Shown here in pieces: positions 16,445-26,641 of a DNA stretch of 64,000 nucleotides. Within the stretch, counting starts at the first letter, position 1; each line of letters opens with the position of its first letter. The translations under genes and the position numbers were made by a program. The notes beneath the pieces were generated by a model. It ran no database searches and was not told the DNA's origin. It worked only from the letters and a program-made list of their open reading frames with translations. Location: contig CAKNFP010000003.1 of NCBI GenBank assembly GCA_930633525.1, forward strand, positions 1-64,000. The letters run 5' to 3'. Origin of the DNA: Hyphomicrobiales bacterium (GTDB lineage: Bacteria > Pseudomonadota > Alphaproteobacteria > Rhizobiales > Beijerinckiaceae).

Positions 16445-17215
16445 ATGGCCAGCTACTACGTGCCGACCGTCGTGCAGACGACGATTCCGAACACCGACAT
16501 GACGCCGCTCGAGCGCCTCGCGCTTTCGAACATCTTCAGCGCCGAGGCTGATGGCGACGGGCTCTATTTCTTTGCCGAGGAAAGCCCGGCGGAGTGCATC
16601 GAGGTCGACGTCGCGGACTTGCGCGTCGCGCATCGTCTCTCAGCCGGCGTTGACAGCGTCCTCGACGCCATCGCCGCAGAGCGCCTGGCGGAGAGCGCCG
16701 ATGCCGACACGCATATCGAGCTCGACCTATCCATGACGTCATGGGCGACGATCTTCCAGGACATCGTGCGACGATCGCCAACGCTCGGGGAAGTCGTCGT
16801 GACGTCGGCCTTCACCTGCTCCCGGATGCGCCCGGACGGCTTTGGCGGCATCGCGACCTTGATCACCGCCGATGCGATCAGATCATGCAGTACGGACGAA
16901 CTGATCGCCCAGTTCCAGGACGAAGCCGCGGCTGCGAGCACCCCACGTTCGCACATCGTTCTGAGCTTCGACGAAGGCGAGGTGCGGACGACGATCGAGT
17001 CATTGATCGCCGACGGCTGCACGGACACGGCGATCACGCCCGAATCCGTGAGCGGCGATGACGTGCATGGCGCGTGCCTCGCGGTTGCGGCCGCGATCGA
17101 GCTTGCTGAGGAGCGAGGCTCCGCGGTGTTCAAGGCTGCGCTCGCGGCCGTCAGGAGCGCCGAACAGCGTCGTGGCGAAGCGAATAGGGAAAATGGACGA
17201 GGAATGGAGGAATGA
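16445..17215 (+). CDS. Hypothetical acidic protein
   Basis: 256-residue protein, acidic and alanine-rich, no membrane segment. An N-terminal beta-type region (YYVPTVVQTTIPNTDMTPLERLALSNIF) is followed by helical segments; three cysteines are scattered. AGGAGG precedes the ATG by five bases. No family recognised. It ends just before leader repeat copy 2. Its place suggests it is a regular passenger of this plasmid module. Confidence 0.7.
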   Translation: MASYYVPTVVQTTIPNTDMTPLERLALSNIFSAEADGDGLYFFAEESPAECIEVDVADLRVAHRLSAGVDSVLDAIAAERLAESADADTHIELDLSMTSWATIFQDIVRRSPTLGEVVVTSAFTCSRMRPDGFGGIATLITADAIRSCSTDELIAQFQDEAAAASTPRSHIVLSFDEGEVRTTIESLIADGCTDTAITPESVSGDDVHGACLAVAAAIELAEERGSAVFKAALAAVRSAEQRRGEANRENGRGMEE

Positions 17216-17224
17216 AGGCGCGAT

Positions 17225-17304
17225 GCCGCATGCCCGGCCGGCGCGTCAAGGGAGGCTTCGCCCGCGTGCCGCGGCCCTTGACCCGCCGGACCGGAGAGGC
17301 GGCC
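17225..17304 (+). repeat. Stem-loop leader repeat, copy 2
   Basis: 80-base near-identical copy of 15857-15938, upstream of the DUF1419 gene. Stem arms are conserved and only the loop has changed, which suggests the paired structure is under selection or the copies are recent. Confidence 0.75.
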
Positions 17305-17389
17305 CGCGGGAAGGCGTGATGAAGGGCTGAAATGATGAGGGATCAGGCGATCGCTCGCGCTTCGGCCCGCAAGGCTGAAAGGAGCCGCC

Positions 17390-17995
17390 ATGCACGCCGT
17401 CCCGACAATCCGCAAGGTCTTCCAGGGCGTCGCCACGCGCCACGAGATGTACCGACTGTTCAACCGCCATCGTGGCGATCCCGCTTATGGCGCAGGTGAA
17501 TGCGCGCAGCTCTTCGCTGGAGAGTGGTTCGAGATCGGCGAGGCCGAGCACGATTACATGCTCAATATCCTGCCGCCGCTGTTCATGCGCGCCGATCTAT
17601 TCGCGCTGCGCGAGTTCATGACGGATAGCGTCACGAGCATCTTCCTCGCGCTCGTCATCGACGGCCGCCAGCGCTGGTTTCACAGCTATTGCGATCTCTC
17701 CGATCGCGCGTCGCCCGACCGGATGAAGGCCGCGATCATCGAGCGCGAGTCTCGGCCGGTCCGCGCCATGACGCGCGAGGAACGGCTCGAACATATCTGG
17801 TCGAGCACGCATGAAGACTATCGCGGCTATGCCGGCGAACGCTGGCCCGCCGCCATGCGCGGCCGGCGCACCGTGCTCGTCTATGCCGGCCGGCACGGCA
17901 CCGTGCTGAAGCTGCTCAACGAGCTCACCGACGCCGAGATCGCGGCGAAGCTGCCAGTGCAGTTCCGCCATCTGCCGGACGCCGTCGCGGCATAG
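17390..17995 (+). CDS. DUF1419 domain protein
   Basis: 201 residues, recognised as DUF1419 from the N-terminus PTIRKVFQGVATRHEMYRLFNRH and the following GECAQLFAGEWFEIGEAEHDYMLNILPPLFMR. A family of unknown function known mainly from rhizobial plasmids. AGGAG precedes the ATG. The C-terminus includes VLVYAGRHGTVLKLLNELTD. No catalytic motif is evident. It is followed by a terminator and then the large methylase-helicase gene. Confidence 0.8.
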   Translation: MHAVPTIRKVFQGVATRHEMYRLFNRHRGDPAYGAGECAQLFAGEWFEIGEAEHDYMLNILPPLFMRADLFALREFMTDSVTSIFLALVIDGRQRWFHSYCDLSDRASPDRMKAAIIERESRPVRAMTREERLEHIWSSTHEDYRGYAGERWPAAMRGRRTVLVYAGRHGTVLKLLNELTDAEIAAKLPVQFRHLPDAVAA

Positions 17996-18023
17996 CGCGG
18001 CAACACCCTCCCGACCTGCGAAC

Positions 18024-18044
18024 AGCCCGGCCGCGCGCCGGGCT
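18024..18044 (+). terminator. GC-rich hairpin, likely terminator
   Basis: AGCCCGGC (18024-18031) and GCCGGGCT (18037-18044) form a perfect 8-bp stem after the DUF1419 gene; the downstream run is TCGCATTTC rather than a full T-tract. Confidence 0.5.
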
Positions 18045-18163
18045 TCGCATTTCCGCAGCCGGCCGGTCGCGCCGGCCCCTCCCGTCAATCCCGCAACGCC
18101 GCGCCGTCCGCCGCTCTCCGCGGTGCGGCGCGGTCGCGCGCGCCCAGCAGAAGGACTTTCCCA

Positions 18164-21100
18164 ATGGCGCAGGACGACCCTTTCACCCTCGACCTCTTCG
18201 TAAACACGGCGTTGTCGTCGGGCCTCGGCCTCGGCGTCACCGCCTTCGCCGCCGACATCAGCGGCGACGACGATCCCGACGACGATCCGCCGCCGTCGAC
18301 GCCGTCCCCCGCGGCGCCGGCGGCCGCATCGGCGCGGCCCGCTCGACCCGGTTCACGCAAGCGGGGCGCCAATTTTCATCTCGCCGCCGACCGCGGCCTG
18401 GCCAGGGGCTGGAAGCAGCGCGCCCGCGACAGCATCGCGGCCGTGCGGCTCGCTGCAGAGATCGAGGCCGACGAGCGGCCCGCCACGCGCGATGAGCAGG
18501 AGCGGCTGATCCGCTTCACCGGTTTCGGCGCCTCCGAGCTCGCCAACGGTGTCTTCCGCCACCCGGGCGAGACGGCCTTTGCGAAAGGCTGGGACGAGAT
18601 CGGCGCCGAGCTGCAGGATGCCGTCGACGATGCCGACTACGCCTCGCTGGCGCGTTGCACGCAGTATGCCCATTTCACGCCGGAGTTCATCGTCCGCGCC
18701 ATCTGGGCGGGCGTGCGGCGTTTCGGCTGGCGCGGCGGCCGCGTGCTCGAGCCGGGCATCGGCACCGGCCTGTTTCCGGCGCTCATGCCGGAGGAGCTGC
18801 GTGACCTCAGCCATGTCACCGGCGTCGAGCTCGATCCCGTCACGGCGCGCATCGCCCGGCTTCTGCAGCCGCGCGCGCGGATCGTCACCGGCGATTTCGC
18901 GCGCACGGAGCTGCCGGCGCGGTTCGATCTTGTCGTCGGCAATCCGCCATTCTCCGATCGCACCGTGCGCTCGGATCGCGCGCTGCGCTCGCTCGGCCTG
19001 CGTCTGCACGATTATTTCATCGTCAGGGCGATGCGGCTGCTGAAGCCGGGCGCGCTCGCGGCCTTCGTCACCTCGCACGGCACGATGGACAAGGCCGATA
19101 GCGGCGCGCGCGAGGAGATCGCGAAGCACGCCGATCTCATCGGGGCGATCCGCCTGCCTGAGGGCAGCTTCCGCGCCGACGCCGGCACCGACGTCGTGGT
19201 CGACGTGCTGTTCTTCCGACGGCGCAAGCATGGCGAGGCGGAAGGTGACCTCTCCTGGCTCGATCTCGAGGAGGTGCGCGCCGCGACCGCAGACGAGGGC
19301 GCCATTCGCGTCAATCGTTGGTTCGCCGGACGCCCGGACATGGTGCTCGGCGCCCATGCGCTCACCTCCGGCCCCTTCGGCGAGACCTACACTTGCCTGC
19401 CCAATGCCGGCGCGGATCTCGAATCCGCACTCGCCGCTGCGATCACTTCTCTTCCGGATGACCTCTATGACGGCGAGCCGGAGCCGATCGACTTCGATGC
19501 GGAGGACGAGGCGCCCTCAGCGCAGGCGGCCAGCGGCGGAAGCCATACGGCACGGGAGGGAAGCTACCTCCTCGACACTCGCCACGGCCTGATGCAGGTC
19601 CTCGACGGCAGTCCCGTCGCCGTCACCGTCCGCAAGGGCCGCAGCGCCGACGGGGTTCCGGAAAAGCACGTCCGGATCATCCAGAAGCTGATCCCGATCC
19701 GCGAAGCCGTGCGGGAAGTCCTGAAATGCCAGGAGCTCGACCGGCCGTGGAAGGACGCGCAGGTCAGGCTGCGCATCGCCTGGTCGAATTTCGTGCGCAG
19801 CTTCGGCCCGATCAATACGACCGTCGTCTCGACGACAGAGGACCCGGAGACCGGCGAGATCCGGGAGACGCATCGCCGTCCGAATCTGCAGCCCTTTCTG
19901 GACGATCCCGATTGCTGGCTCGTGGCGTCGATCGAGGATTACGACCTCGAATCCGACACAGCGCGTCCCGGCCCGATCTTCACCGAGCGCGTGATCGCCC
20001 CGCCGGCGCCGCCCGTCATCACCAGCGCGGTCGACGCGCTGGCCGTCGTGCTCAACGAGCGCGGCCATGTCGATCCCGACCATATCGCGGAGCTGCTGCA
20101 TCGCGATGTCGAGGACGTCATCGCCGAGCTCGGCAGCGCCATCTTCCGCGATCCGTCGGACGGTTCCTGGCAAAGCGCCGACGCCTATCTGTCCGGCGCG
20201 GTTCGCTCGAAGCTCGTCGCGGCCGAGGCCGCGGCGGCCCTCGATCCGGCCTATGAGCGCAATGTCGCGGCGCTGCGCGATGTGCAGCCTGCCGATCTTC
20301 GGCCCTCGGACATCACGGCGCGGCTCGGCGCGCCGTGGATTCCGGCCGACGACATCATCGCCTTCGTCAAGGAGACGATGGGCGCGGACATCAAGATCCA
20401 CCACATGCCCGAACTGGCGTCGTGGACGGTCGAGGCCCGCCAGCTCGGCTGGATCGCCGCCGGAACGTCGGAATGGGGGACCGCACGGCGGCACGCCGGC
20501 CAGCTTCTCTCCGACGCGCTCAATTCGTCCGTGCCGCAGATCTTCGACACGATCAAAGACGGCGACAGCGAGCGCCGCGTCCTCAACGTCGTCGACACCG
20601 AGGCGGCGAAGGAGAAGCTCTCGAGGATCAAGACCGCGTTCCAGACCTGGATCTGGACCGATCCGGATCGCACCGATCGGCTGGCGCGGGTCTACAATGA
20701 TCGCTTCAACAACATCGTGCCGCGCGCCTTCGACGGCTCGCATCTGAAGCTGCCGGGCGCGTCCGGCGCCTTCGTCCTCTACGATCACCAGAAGCGCGGC
20801 ATCTGGCGCATCATCGCGGCAGGCGCGACCTATCTCGCCCACGCCGTGGGCGCCGGCAAGACCATGACGATGGCGGCCGCCGTCATGGAGCAGCGCCGGC
20901 TCGGCCTGATCGCCAAGGCAATGCTCGTCGTTCCCGGCCATTGCCTGGCGCAGGCCGCGCGCGAATTTCTGGCGCTCTATCCGAACGCCCGCATCCTCGT
21001 CGCCGACGAGACCAACTTCAGCAAGGACAAGCGCGCCAGATTCTTGTCGCGGGCGGCGACCGCGACCTGGGACGCGATCATCATCACGCACTCGGCCTTT

Positions 21101-23266
21101 CGCTTCATCGGCGTGCCGTCCGCTTTCGAGCGGCAGATGATCCAGGACGAGCTGGAGCTCTACGAGACACTGCTGACCAAGGTCGAGAGCGATGACCGCG
21201 TCTCGCGCAAGCGTCTCGAACGGCTGAAGGAGGGATTGAAGGAACGCCTGGAGTCGCTCGCCACGCGCAAGGACGATCTCCTCACCATCTCGGAGATCGG
21301 CGTCGACCAGATCATCGTCGACGAGGCGCAGGAGTTCCGCAAGCTGTCCTTCGCCACGAATATGTCGACGCTGAAGGGCGTCGATCCCAACGGCTCGCAG
21401 CGCGCCTGGGACTTGTTCGTTAAATCCCGCTTCATCGAAACGAAGAATCCCGGCCGCGCGCTCGTGCTGGCGTCCGGAACGCCGATCACCAACACGCTCG
21501 GCGAGATGTATTCGGTGCAGCGCTATCTCGGCTACGCCGCCCTCCGCGAGCGCGGCTTGCACGAGTTCGACGCCTGGGCCTCGACCTTCGGCGACGTCTC
21601 GACCGAGCTCGAGCTTCAGCCCTCCGGCAGATACAAGCCGGTCACGCGCTTCGCGACTTTCGTCAACGTCCCCGAGCTGATCGCCATGTTCCGGTCCTTC
21701 GCCGACGTGGTGACGGCGGACGACCTGCGCCGATACGTGAAGATTCCGGCGATCTCGACCGGCAAGCGCCAGATCATGACGGCGAAGCCGACGCCGGCGT
21801 TCAAGCGCTACCAGATCCAGCTCGATGGGCGCATCAAGGCGATCGAGATGCGCGACCGTCCGCCGGAGCCCGGCGACGACATCCTGCTCTCCGTCATCAC
21901 CGACGGCCGCCATGCTGCGATCGACCTTCGCCTTGTCGATCCGGACAATGACGACGAGGCGGACAACAAGCTGAACCTGATGATCGGCAATGCGCTGCGC
22001 ATCTGGCGGGAAACGGCCGACAACGCCTATGTGCGTGCCGACGGCAAGCCCTATGAGCTCCCCGGCGCCGCGCAAATGATCTTCTCCGATCTCGGGACGA
22101 TCTCCGTGGAGAAGAGCCGCGGCTTCTCGGCCTATCGCTGGATCAGGGACGAGCTCGTCCGCATGGGCGTGCCGCCAGCCGAAATCGCCTTCATGCAGGA
22201 CTACAAGAAGTCGGAGGCGAAGCAGCGCCTGTTCGGCGACGTGCGCGCCGGCAAGGTTCGCTTCCTGATCGGCTCCTCCGACACGATGGGCACCGGCGTC
22301 AACGCGCAGCTCCGCCTGAAGGCGCTGCATCATCTGGACGTCCCGTGGCTCCCGTCGCAGATCGCCCAGCGCGAGGGGCGGATCGAGCGTCAGGGCAATC
22401 AGCATGACGTCATCGACATCTTCGCCTATGCGACCGAAGGCTCGCTCGATGCCACGATGTGGCAGAACAATGAGCGCAAGGCCCGCTTTATCGCGGCCGC
22501 GCTGTCCGGCGACACCTCGATCCGCCGCCTGGAGGATCTCGGCGAAGGCCAAGCCAACCAGTTCGCGATGGCGAAAGCGATCGCATCGGGCGATCAGCGT
22601 CTGATGCTCAAGGCCGGGCTCGAAGCCGACATCGCACGGCTCGAACGGCTGCGCGCCGCGCATATCGACGATCAGCATGCGGTTCGCCGCCAGCTCCGCG
22701 ACGCCGAGCGCGACATCGAGTTCTGCACCCGGCGGATCGTCGAGATCGGCGAGGACATGGAGCGCCTCGCGCCGACGGCGGGCGAGGCCTTCGCGGCGAC
22801 AATCGCCGGCAAGCGCTATATCGAGCGCAAGGAGGCCGGCCGCGCGCTGATGAAGGAAGTCCTCACCCTCGTCCAGCTTCAGCAGGAGGGAGAGAGCATC
22901 ATCGCTTCGATCGGCGGCTTCGATCTCGAATATTCCGGCGAGCGCTTCGGCCGCGACGGCTATCGCTACAGCACCATGCTGCTCCGCACAGGATCGGAAT
23001 ACGAGATCGAGCTGCCGGTCACAGTCACGCCGCTCGGCGCGATCTCACGCCTCGAACATGCGCTCGACGATTTCGAAGGCGAGCGCGAGCGCTACCGCCA
23101 GCGCCTGGCCGATGCCCGCCGCAGGCTCGCCTCCTATCAGGCGCGCGATGACGGCGATTTCGCCTTCGCCGTTGAGCTGGCAGAAAAGCGCCGGCAATTG
23201 GCGGAGGTGGAGGAAGCCCTGGCGAGCGATGTTGAGGGAGGCGGCGAACAGGCCGCCGCGGCATGA
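18164..23266 (+). CDS. DNA methylase-helicase fusion (DarB-like anti-restriction type)
   Basis: 1700-residue cytoplasmic protein. N-terminal part: an N6-adenine methyltransferase fold with the SAM motif VLEPGIGTGL (about residue 195) and catalytic NPPF (about 260). Middle: SF2 helicase with Walker A GAGKT (about 895), DEAQ box (about 1052), SGTPITNT (about 1104) and motif VI QIAQREGRIERQG (about 1400). C-terminal 200 residues: charged coiled coil. This layout matches phage P1 DarB and related methylase-helicases on conjugative plasmids, which protect incoming DNA from host restriction. Ribosome site AAGGAC. Function inferred from architecture. Confidence 0.85.
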   Translation: MAQDDPFTLDLFVNTALSSGLGLGVTAFAADISGDDDPDDDPPPSTPSPAAPAAASARPARPGSRKRGANFHLAADRGLARGWKQRARDSIAAVRLAAEIEADERPATRDEQERLIRFTGFGASELANGVFRHPGETAFAKGWDEIGAELQDAVDDADYASLARCTQYAHFTPEFIVRAIWAGVRRFGWRGGRVLEPGIGTGLFPALMPEELRDLSHVTGVELDPVTARIARLLQPRARIVTGDFARTELPARFDLVVGNPPFSDRTVRSDRALRSLGLRLHDYFIVRAMRLLKPGALAAFVTSHGTMDKADSGAREEIAKHADLIGAIRLPEGSFRADAGTDVVVDVLFFRRRKHGEAEGDLSWLDLEEVRAATADEGAIRVNRWFAGRPDMVLGAHALTSGPFGETYTCLPNAGADLESALAAAITSLPDDLYDGEPEPIDFDAEDEAPSAQAASGGSHTAREGSYLLDTRHGLMQVLDGSPVAVTVRKGRSADGVPEKHVRIIQKLIPIREAVREVLKCQELDRPWKDAQVRLRIAWSNFVRSFGPINTTVVSTTEDPETGEIRETHRRPNLQPFLDDPDCWLVASIEDYDLESDTARPGPIFTERVIAPPAPPVITSAVDALAVVLNERGHVDPDHIAELLHRDVEDVIAELGSAIFRDPSDGSWQSADAYLSGAVRSKLVAAEAAAALDPAYERNVAALRDVQPADLRPSDITARLGAPWIPADDIIAFVKETMGADIKIHHMPELASWTVEARQLGWIAAGTSEWGTARRHAGQLLSDALNSSVPQIFDTIKDGDSERRVLNVVDTEAAKEKLSRIKTAFQTWIWTDPDRTDRLARVYNDRFNNIVPRAFDGSHLKLPGASGAFVLYDHQKRGIWRIIAAGATYLAHAVGAGKTMTMAAAVMEQRRLGLIAKAMLVVPGHCLAQAAREFLALYPNARILVADETNFSKDKRARFLSRAATATWDAIIITHSAFRFIGVPSAFERQMIQDELELYETLLTKVESDDRVSRKRLERLKEGLKERLESLATRKDDLLTISEIGVDQIIVDEAQEFRKLSFATNMSTLKGVDPNGSQRAWDLFVKSRFIETKNPGRALVLASGTPITNTLGEMYSVQRYLGYAALRERGLHEFDAWASTFGDVSTELELQPSGRYKPVTRFATFVNVPELIAMFRSFADVVTADDLRRYVKIPAISTGKRQIMTAKPTPAFKRYQIQLDGRIKAIEMRDRPPEPGDDILLSVITDGRHAAIDLRLVDPDNDDEADNKLNLMIGNALRIWRETADNAYVRADGKPYELPGAAQMIFSDLGTISVEKSRGFSAYRWIRDELVRMGVPPAEIAFMQDYKKSEAKQRLFGDVRAGKVRFLIGSSDTMGTGVNAQLRLKALHHLDVPWLPSQIAQREGRIERQGNQHDVIDIFAYATEGSLDATMWQNNERKARFIAAALSGDTSIRRLEDLGEGQANQFAMAKAIASGDQRLMLKAGLEADIARLERLRAAHIDDQHAVRRQLRDAERDIEFCTRRIVEIGEDMERLAPTAGEAFAATIAGKRYIERKEAGRALMKEVLTLVQLQQEGESIIASIGGFDLEYSGERFGRDGYRYSTMLLRTGSEYEIELPVTVTPLGAISRLEHALDDFEGERERYRQRLADARRRLASYQARDDGDFAFAVELAEKRRQLAEVEEALASDVEGGGEQAAAA

Positions 23267-23516
23267 AGATGAAAAGGTGATGAGAAAGGCCCGCTCGCAG
23301 ATCGGCCAGGCCGGCAACGCTTGAGCTCAACCGCCGCCTGCGCGAGCCCGGCCCGTCGTCCTTCGCAGGGCTGTTAGCCCCGCTCGTCCGGCCGGGCAGG
23401 GCTGCTCGGCCGCAGTTGTGCCGGCCCGACCGCTCCGCGGGCCGGGGGGTGTCTTCGGAAAGAAGACGAGGAAGGGCCGCGAGGCGCGGTCCGCCAACCC
23501 CGAAAAGGAGCATCCT
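23267..23516 (+). promoter_or_regulatory. GC-rich structured leader upstream of parB-like gene
   Basis: 250-base gap rich in potential stems, including GGCCCG/CGGGCC near 23425-23445 and GTCTTC-GGAAA-GAAGAC near 23451-23467. The segment CGCAGGGCTGTTAGCCCCGCTCGTCCG closely resembles one in the leader at 27280-27300. Probably a cis-acting leader; no coding gene is seen. Confidence 0.45.
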
Positions 23517-25190
23517 ATGTATCTCTTGAAAGTCGATCCGCGCGCGCTCGTCGAGAATCCCGACCATTCGCGCCAGACCAAGTCGACGCCGCAGGCCGAC
23601 GCGCTGTTGCTGGCCTCGATCAAGGCCGTCGGCATCGTGCAGCCGCCCGTCGTGTCGCAGCAGGCCGATGGCGGCAACGGCTTCCTCATCAACGCCGGCC
23701 GGCGCCGCGTGCGCCTCGCCATCGCCGCGGGCCTCGAGGAAATCGACGTGCTCGTCGATGACGCCGCGAACGACAACGGCGCCATGCGCTCCTTTGTTGA
23801 GAACATCGCGCGCGAGCCGCTGAACCCGGTCGATCAGTGGCGCGCCATCGAACGCCTTGTCGCCCTCGGCTGGACGGAAGAGGCGATCGGCGTCGCCCTG
23901 ACGCTGCCGGTGCGGCAGGTCAGGAAGCTCCGCCTGCTCGCAAATGTGCTGCCGGCGATGCTCGATCATATGGCCAAGGGCGACATGCCCGACGAGCGTC
24001 AGCTCCGCACGATCGCGGCGGCCTCGCCCGACGAGCAGAAGGAAGTCTGGAAGAAACACAAGCCGTCCAAGGCCGATCCGCAGGTGTCGTGGTGGAGCGT
24101 CGCGCAGGCGCTGACCAAGGCCCGCATGTACGCACGTCATGCGAGCTTCGGCGACGACCTCGCCCAGGCCTACGGCATCCAGTGGGTCGAGGACCTGTTC
24201 GCGCCGGCCGATGAGGATAGCCGCTACACCACGGACGTCGAGGCCTTCCTCGGCGCGCAGCAGGAGTGGATGGCGGCGAACCTGCCGAAGAAGGGCATCA
24301 TCGCCGAGGCGACGAACTATGGCGAGGTGAAGCTGCCGCCGAAGGCCGAGCGCGTCTATGGCAAGCCGTCGAAGAGCGATTGCACGGCCATGTATCTCGA
24401 CCGCGACGGCCGCGTGCAGACGGTGCATTACCGCATGCCCACGGCGAAGAAGCCGAAGGGCAAGGGCGCGTCCGCCGGCACTGATGCGGCGGATGAGGCC
24501 GGCGCGATCTCGAAGCCGCGTCCGGACGTGACGCGCAAGGGCGTCGAGATGATCGGCGACTTCCGCACCGACGCGCTGCATGAGGCGCTCGCCCGTGCGC
24601 CGATCGAGGACGATGCGCTGATGGCGCTGCTGATCCTCGCCTTCGCAGGTCAGAACGTCTCCGTCGCGTCCGCCAGCGCCGGGACCTATTACGGCAATCG
24701 CCGGATCGCTCGCCATGCGGTGAACCTGTTCGATCAGGAAGGTCAGCTCGTGCTCGACAACGACGCGCTCCGCGTCGCGGCACGGTCGATCCTCGCCGAG
24801 GTGCTGTCGTGCCGGGAGAACCGTACCGACAGCGGCATCGTCGCGCGCGTCGCCGGCGATGTCGTCGGCGCCGACAACTTCCTGCCGAATATGGGCAGTG
24901 ACGACTTCCTGTCGTGCCTGTCGCGCGTCGCGCTGGAGGGCTCGTGCAAGGATACGCCGGTCCTGCCGCGCAAGAAGGTGAAGGACACGCGGGCCGCCCT
25001 GGTCGAGCACTTCAAGGAGGGCCGCTTCGTCCATCCGGCCGCGTTGTTCGCCCCGGACAGGACCGCGCTCCTGAGCTGGATCGCGTCGAACGCCGTCGCC
25101 GAAGACGACGAGTCCGACGAGCCGATCGAAGACAGCGAGGATGGCGGCGAAGCGGCTGACGACGAGGCCTTCCGCGAAGCCGCGGAATAG
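23517..25190 (+). CDS. ParB-like nuclease domain protein
   Basis: 557 residues. The first 100 residues carry a ParB/Srx fold (NPDHSRQ..., INAGRRRVRLAIAAG near residue 58-70, then SFVENIAREPLNPVDQW), followed by a helix-turn-helix-like segment (GWTEEAIGVALTLPVRQVRKLRLL). The remaining 400 residues are not typical of chromosomal ParB; the end is highly acidic. Rather than plasmid segregation (no ParA is adjacent), this family on rhizobial plasmids usually accompanies the methylase-helicase. ATG follows AAAAGGAGCATCCT. Domain call firm, role uncertain. Confidence 0.85.
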   Translation: MYLLKVDPRALVENPDHSRQTKSTPQADALLLASIKAVGIVQPPVVSQQADGGNGFLINAGRRRVRLAIAAGLEEIDVLVDDAANDNGAMRSFVENIAREPLNPVDQWRAIERLVALGWTEEAIGVALTLPVRQVRKLRLLANVLPAMLDHMAKGDMPDERQLRTIAAASPDEQKEVWKKHKPSKADPQVSWWSVAQALTKARMYARHASFGDDLAQAYGIQWVEDLFAPADEDSRYTTDVEAFLGAQQEWMAANLPKKGIIAEATNYGEVKLPPKAERVYGKPSKSDCTAMYLDRDGRVQTVHYRMPTAKKPKGKGASAGTDAADEAGAISKPRPDVTRKGVEMIGDFRTDALHEALARAPIEDDALMALLILAFAGQNVSVASASAGTYYGNRRIARHAVNLFDQEGQLVLDNDALRVAARSILAEVLSCRENRTDSGIVARVAGDVVGADNFLPNMGSDDFLSCLSRVALEGSCKDTPVLPRKKVKDTRAALVEHFKEGRFVHPAALFAPDRTALLSWIASNAVAEDDESDEPIEDSEDGGEAADDEAFREAAE

Positions 25191-25218
25191 CGCCGACCTT
25201 CTTCTCTCCCGAACGACC

Positions 25219-25251
25219 GCCGCCGCCGGCCCATGCCGGCGGCGGCTTCAT
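25219..25251 (+). terminator. Rho-independent terminator
   Basis: Perfect 12-bp stem GCCGCCGCCGGC/GCCGGCGGCGGC (25219-25230, 25235-25246) with loop CCAT, followed by TTCATTT, after the parB-like gene. Confidence 0.7.
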
Positions 25252-25277
25252 TTCCACCATCCGCAAAGGAGGACATC

Positions 25278-25754
25278 ATGTCCGCACAGTTGATTTATGA
25301 CCTCGCGCCGCTTGGCTCGATCATTCGCTTCTCCGACGGCGCGCCGCGCCCGCCGGAACGCCATCGCAGGAAGTTCTCCGCCTGGGAGAACAACAACAGC
25401 GCTGGTCGCCTCATCCGCAAGCAGGCCGAGCGCCGCGCCGGCAATACGGTCATCGGCGCAAGCATCACCTTGCATGCAGGCGACTATGGCAGCGCCGGCG
25501 TCGTGGTGCTCCGTGTCCACCGGACGTTTTCGGTCGACAGCAGTCTGAAGTTCGTCGTCACCGAACGACCGAAGGTCGGTTCGGTCCAGGTGCTCGACCG
25601 GCCGGGCGACGACGGCGAGCTGGTCTATCTCGCCAGCCATCGCGCCGACGCGCAGGAGTGGCTGACGCGGCATGGCTACCCGAACGCTGTGCTGCGCGAG
25701 ATCTCGGCCGACGAGGTTGCCGCCGCCGTCGTGGAGGGGAGGACGGCCGCATGA
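25278..25754 (+). CDS. Hypothetical plasmid protein
   Basis: 158-residue basic-then-acidic soluble protein. The N-terminus reads MSAQLIYDLAPLGSIIRFSDGAPRPPERH; the middle is beta-rich (SITLHAGDYGSAGVVVLRVHRTF). AAGGAGG precedes the ATG by seven bases. Its stop overlaps the next start (ATGA), so it is translationally coupled to the DUF7007 gene. No family recognised. Confidence 0.7.
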   Translation: MSAQLIYDLAPLGSIIRFSDGAPRPPERHRRKFSAWENNNSAGRLIRKQAERRAGNTVIGASITLHAGDYGSAGVVVLRVHRTFSVDSSLKFVVTERPKVGSVQVLDRPGDDGELVYLASHRADAQEWLTRHGYPNAVLREISADEVAAAVVEGRTAA

Positions 25755-26641
25755 GCACGACTGCACCCTCCACCACGATGATCGCGGATTCTGCGACCGC
25801 ATTTCCGCCGATCGCGTTCGGCCGCACAGCAGAGGGCATTCTCGTCGCCTATGTCGCCGACACCGCCTTCGCCATGCTGCCGGCGCGCGATGGCCGGCAC
25901 TATCTCGCCACCGGCTGGCGCATCGGCCGGCCGATGGCCGAATGGAAGCGATCCGACTTTTACGATCATGCCGGCGAGCTCGCCGACGAGGCGGCGTTCC
26001 GCTGCAAGGTCGCGGAAAACGCGGAGCATCAGCGCGAGAAGCGCGCGCTCGGCCGCCGCGAGATCGGCTCCACGGCGAATACGCCGTGGGGCCGCTCGCA
26101 GGGCGCGACCCTCTATGCCGAGGGTGTCGTCTGCCATTCGACCGCCGGTCATGGCGGCTTCCACCTCTCGGCCGAGCGCAATCGCAAGGTCCATTCCATG
26201 CTGCGGTCGCGCGGCGGCTGGTACGAGGAAGATGCAGGCTGGGCGATCGTCGCGCTCACCTTCCCGCATTTCTTCACCAGCTATGAGCGGCGCTGCGCCG
26301 AGCGCACGATTAAGGATAGCTGGCCGGACGCCTGGGAAGCGATCTTCGGCGCGATCCTTCAGCCCGGCGAGTCTCTTGAAAAGGATCGCCGCGCCTTCGA
26401 GCAGCGGCACGCCGACGACTGGATCGTCGTATCGGCGATTACATCGGATCAGCAGCCGGGCTTTGTCGAAGTCGTCGCCACGCCCGGCGGCCGCCGCGGT
26501 GCGGGCACCGAGGAACGGCGCTTCCTCGTGCCGTCCGGCGAGTACCAGGTCGGACGCTTCGGCTTCGTCGTCGATGAGGCGCGTCATCCGGTCCATTCCG
26601 GCCCGTCGAGCTTCATCGGCTGGCAGGGGACCGCGCGATGA
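25751..26641 (+). CDS. DUF7007 domain protein
   Basis: 296 residues. The central segment NTPWGRSQGATLYAEGVV, HSTAGHGGFHLSAERN and GGWYEEDAGWAIVALTFPHFF is the signature I associate with DUF7007, a family of unknown function in plasmid and ICE accessory regions. Conserved Trp, His and acidic residues could form an active site, but no reaction is known to me. Coupled at both ends by ATGA overlaps with its neighbours. Confidence 0.75.
   Translation: MSTTAPSTTMIADSATAFPPIAFGRTAEGILVAYVADTAFAMLPARDGRHYLATGWRIGRPMAEWKRSDFYDHAGELADEAAFRCKVAENAEHQREKRALGRREIGSTANTPWGRSQGATLYAEGVVCHSTAGHGGFHLSAERNRKVHSMLRSRGGWYEEDAGWAIVALTFPHFFTSYERRCAERTIKDSWPDAWEAIFGAILQPGESLEKDRRAFEQRHADDWIVVSAITSDQQPGFVEVVATPGGRRGAGTEERRFLVPSGEYQVGRFGFVVDEARHPVHSGPSSFIGWQGTAR

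Noticed and set aside
19517..22678. 1053-codon open frame on the minus strand
   Set aside because: It lies opposite the methylase-helicase gene whose motifs are unambiguous; long antisense frames are expected in very GC-rich coding DNA.
23025..25034. 669-codon open frame on the minus strand
   Set aside because: Opposite the parB-like gene; composition is Arg/Ala/Leu-rich without motifs.
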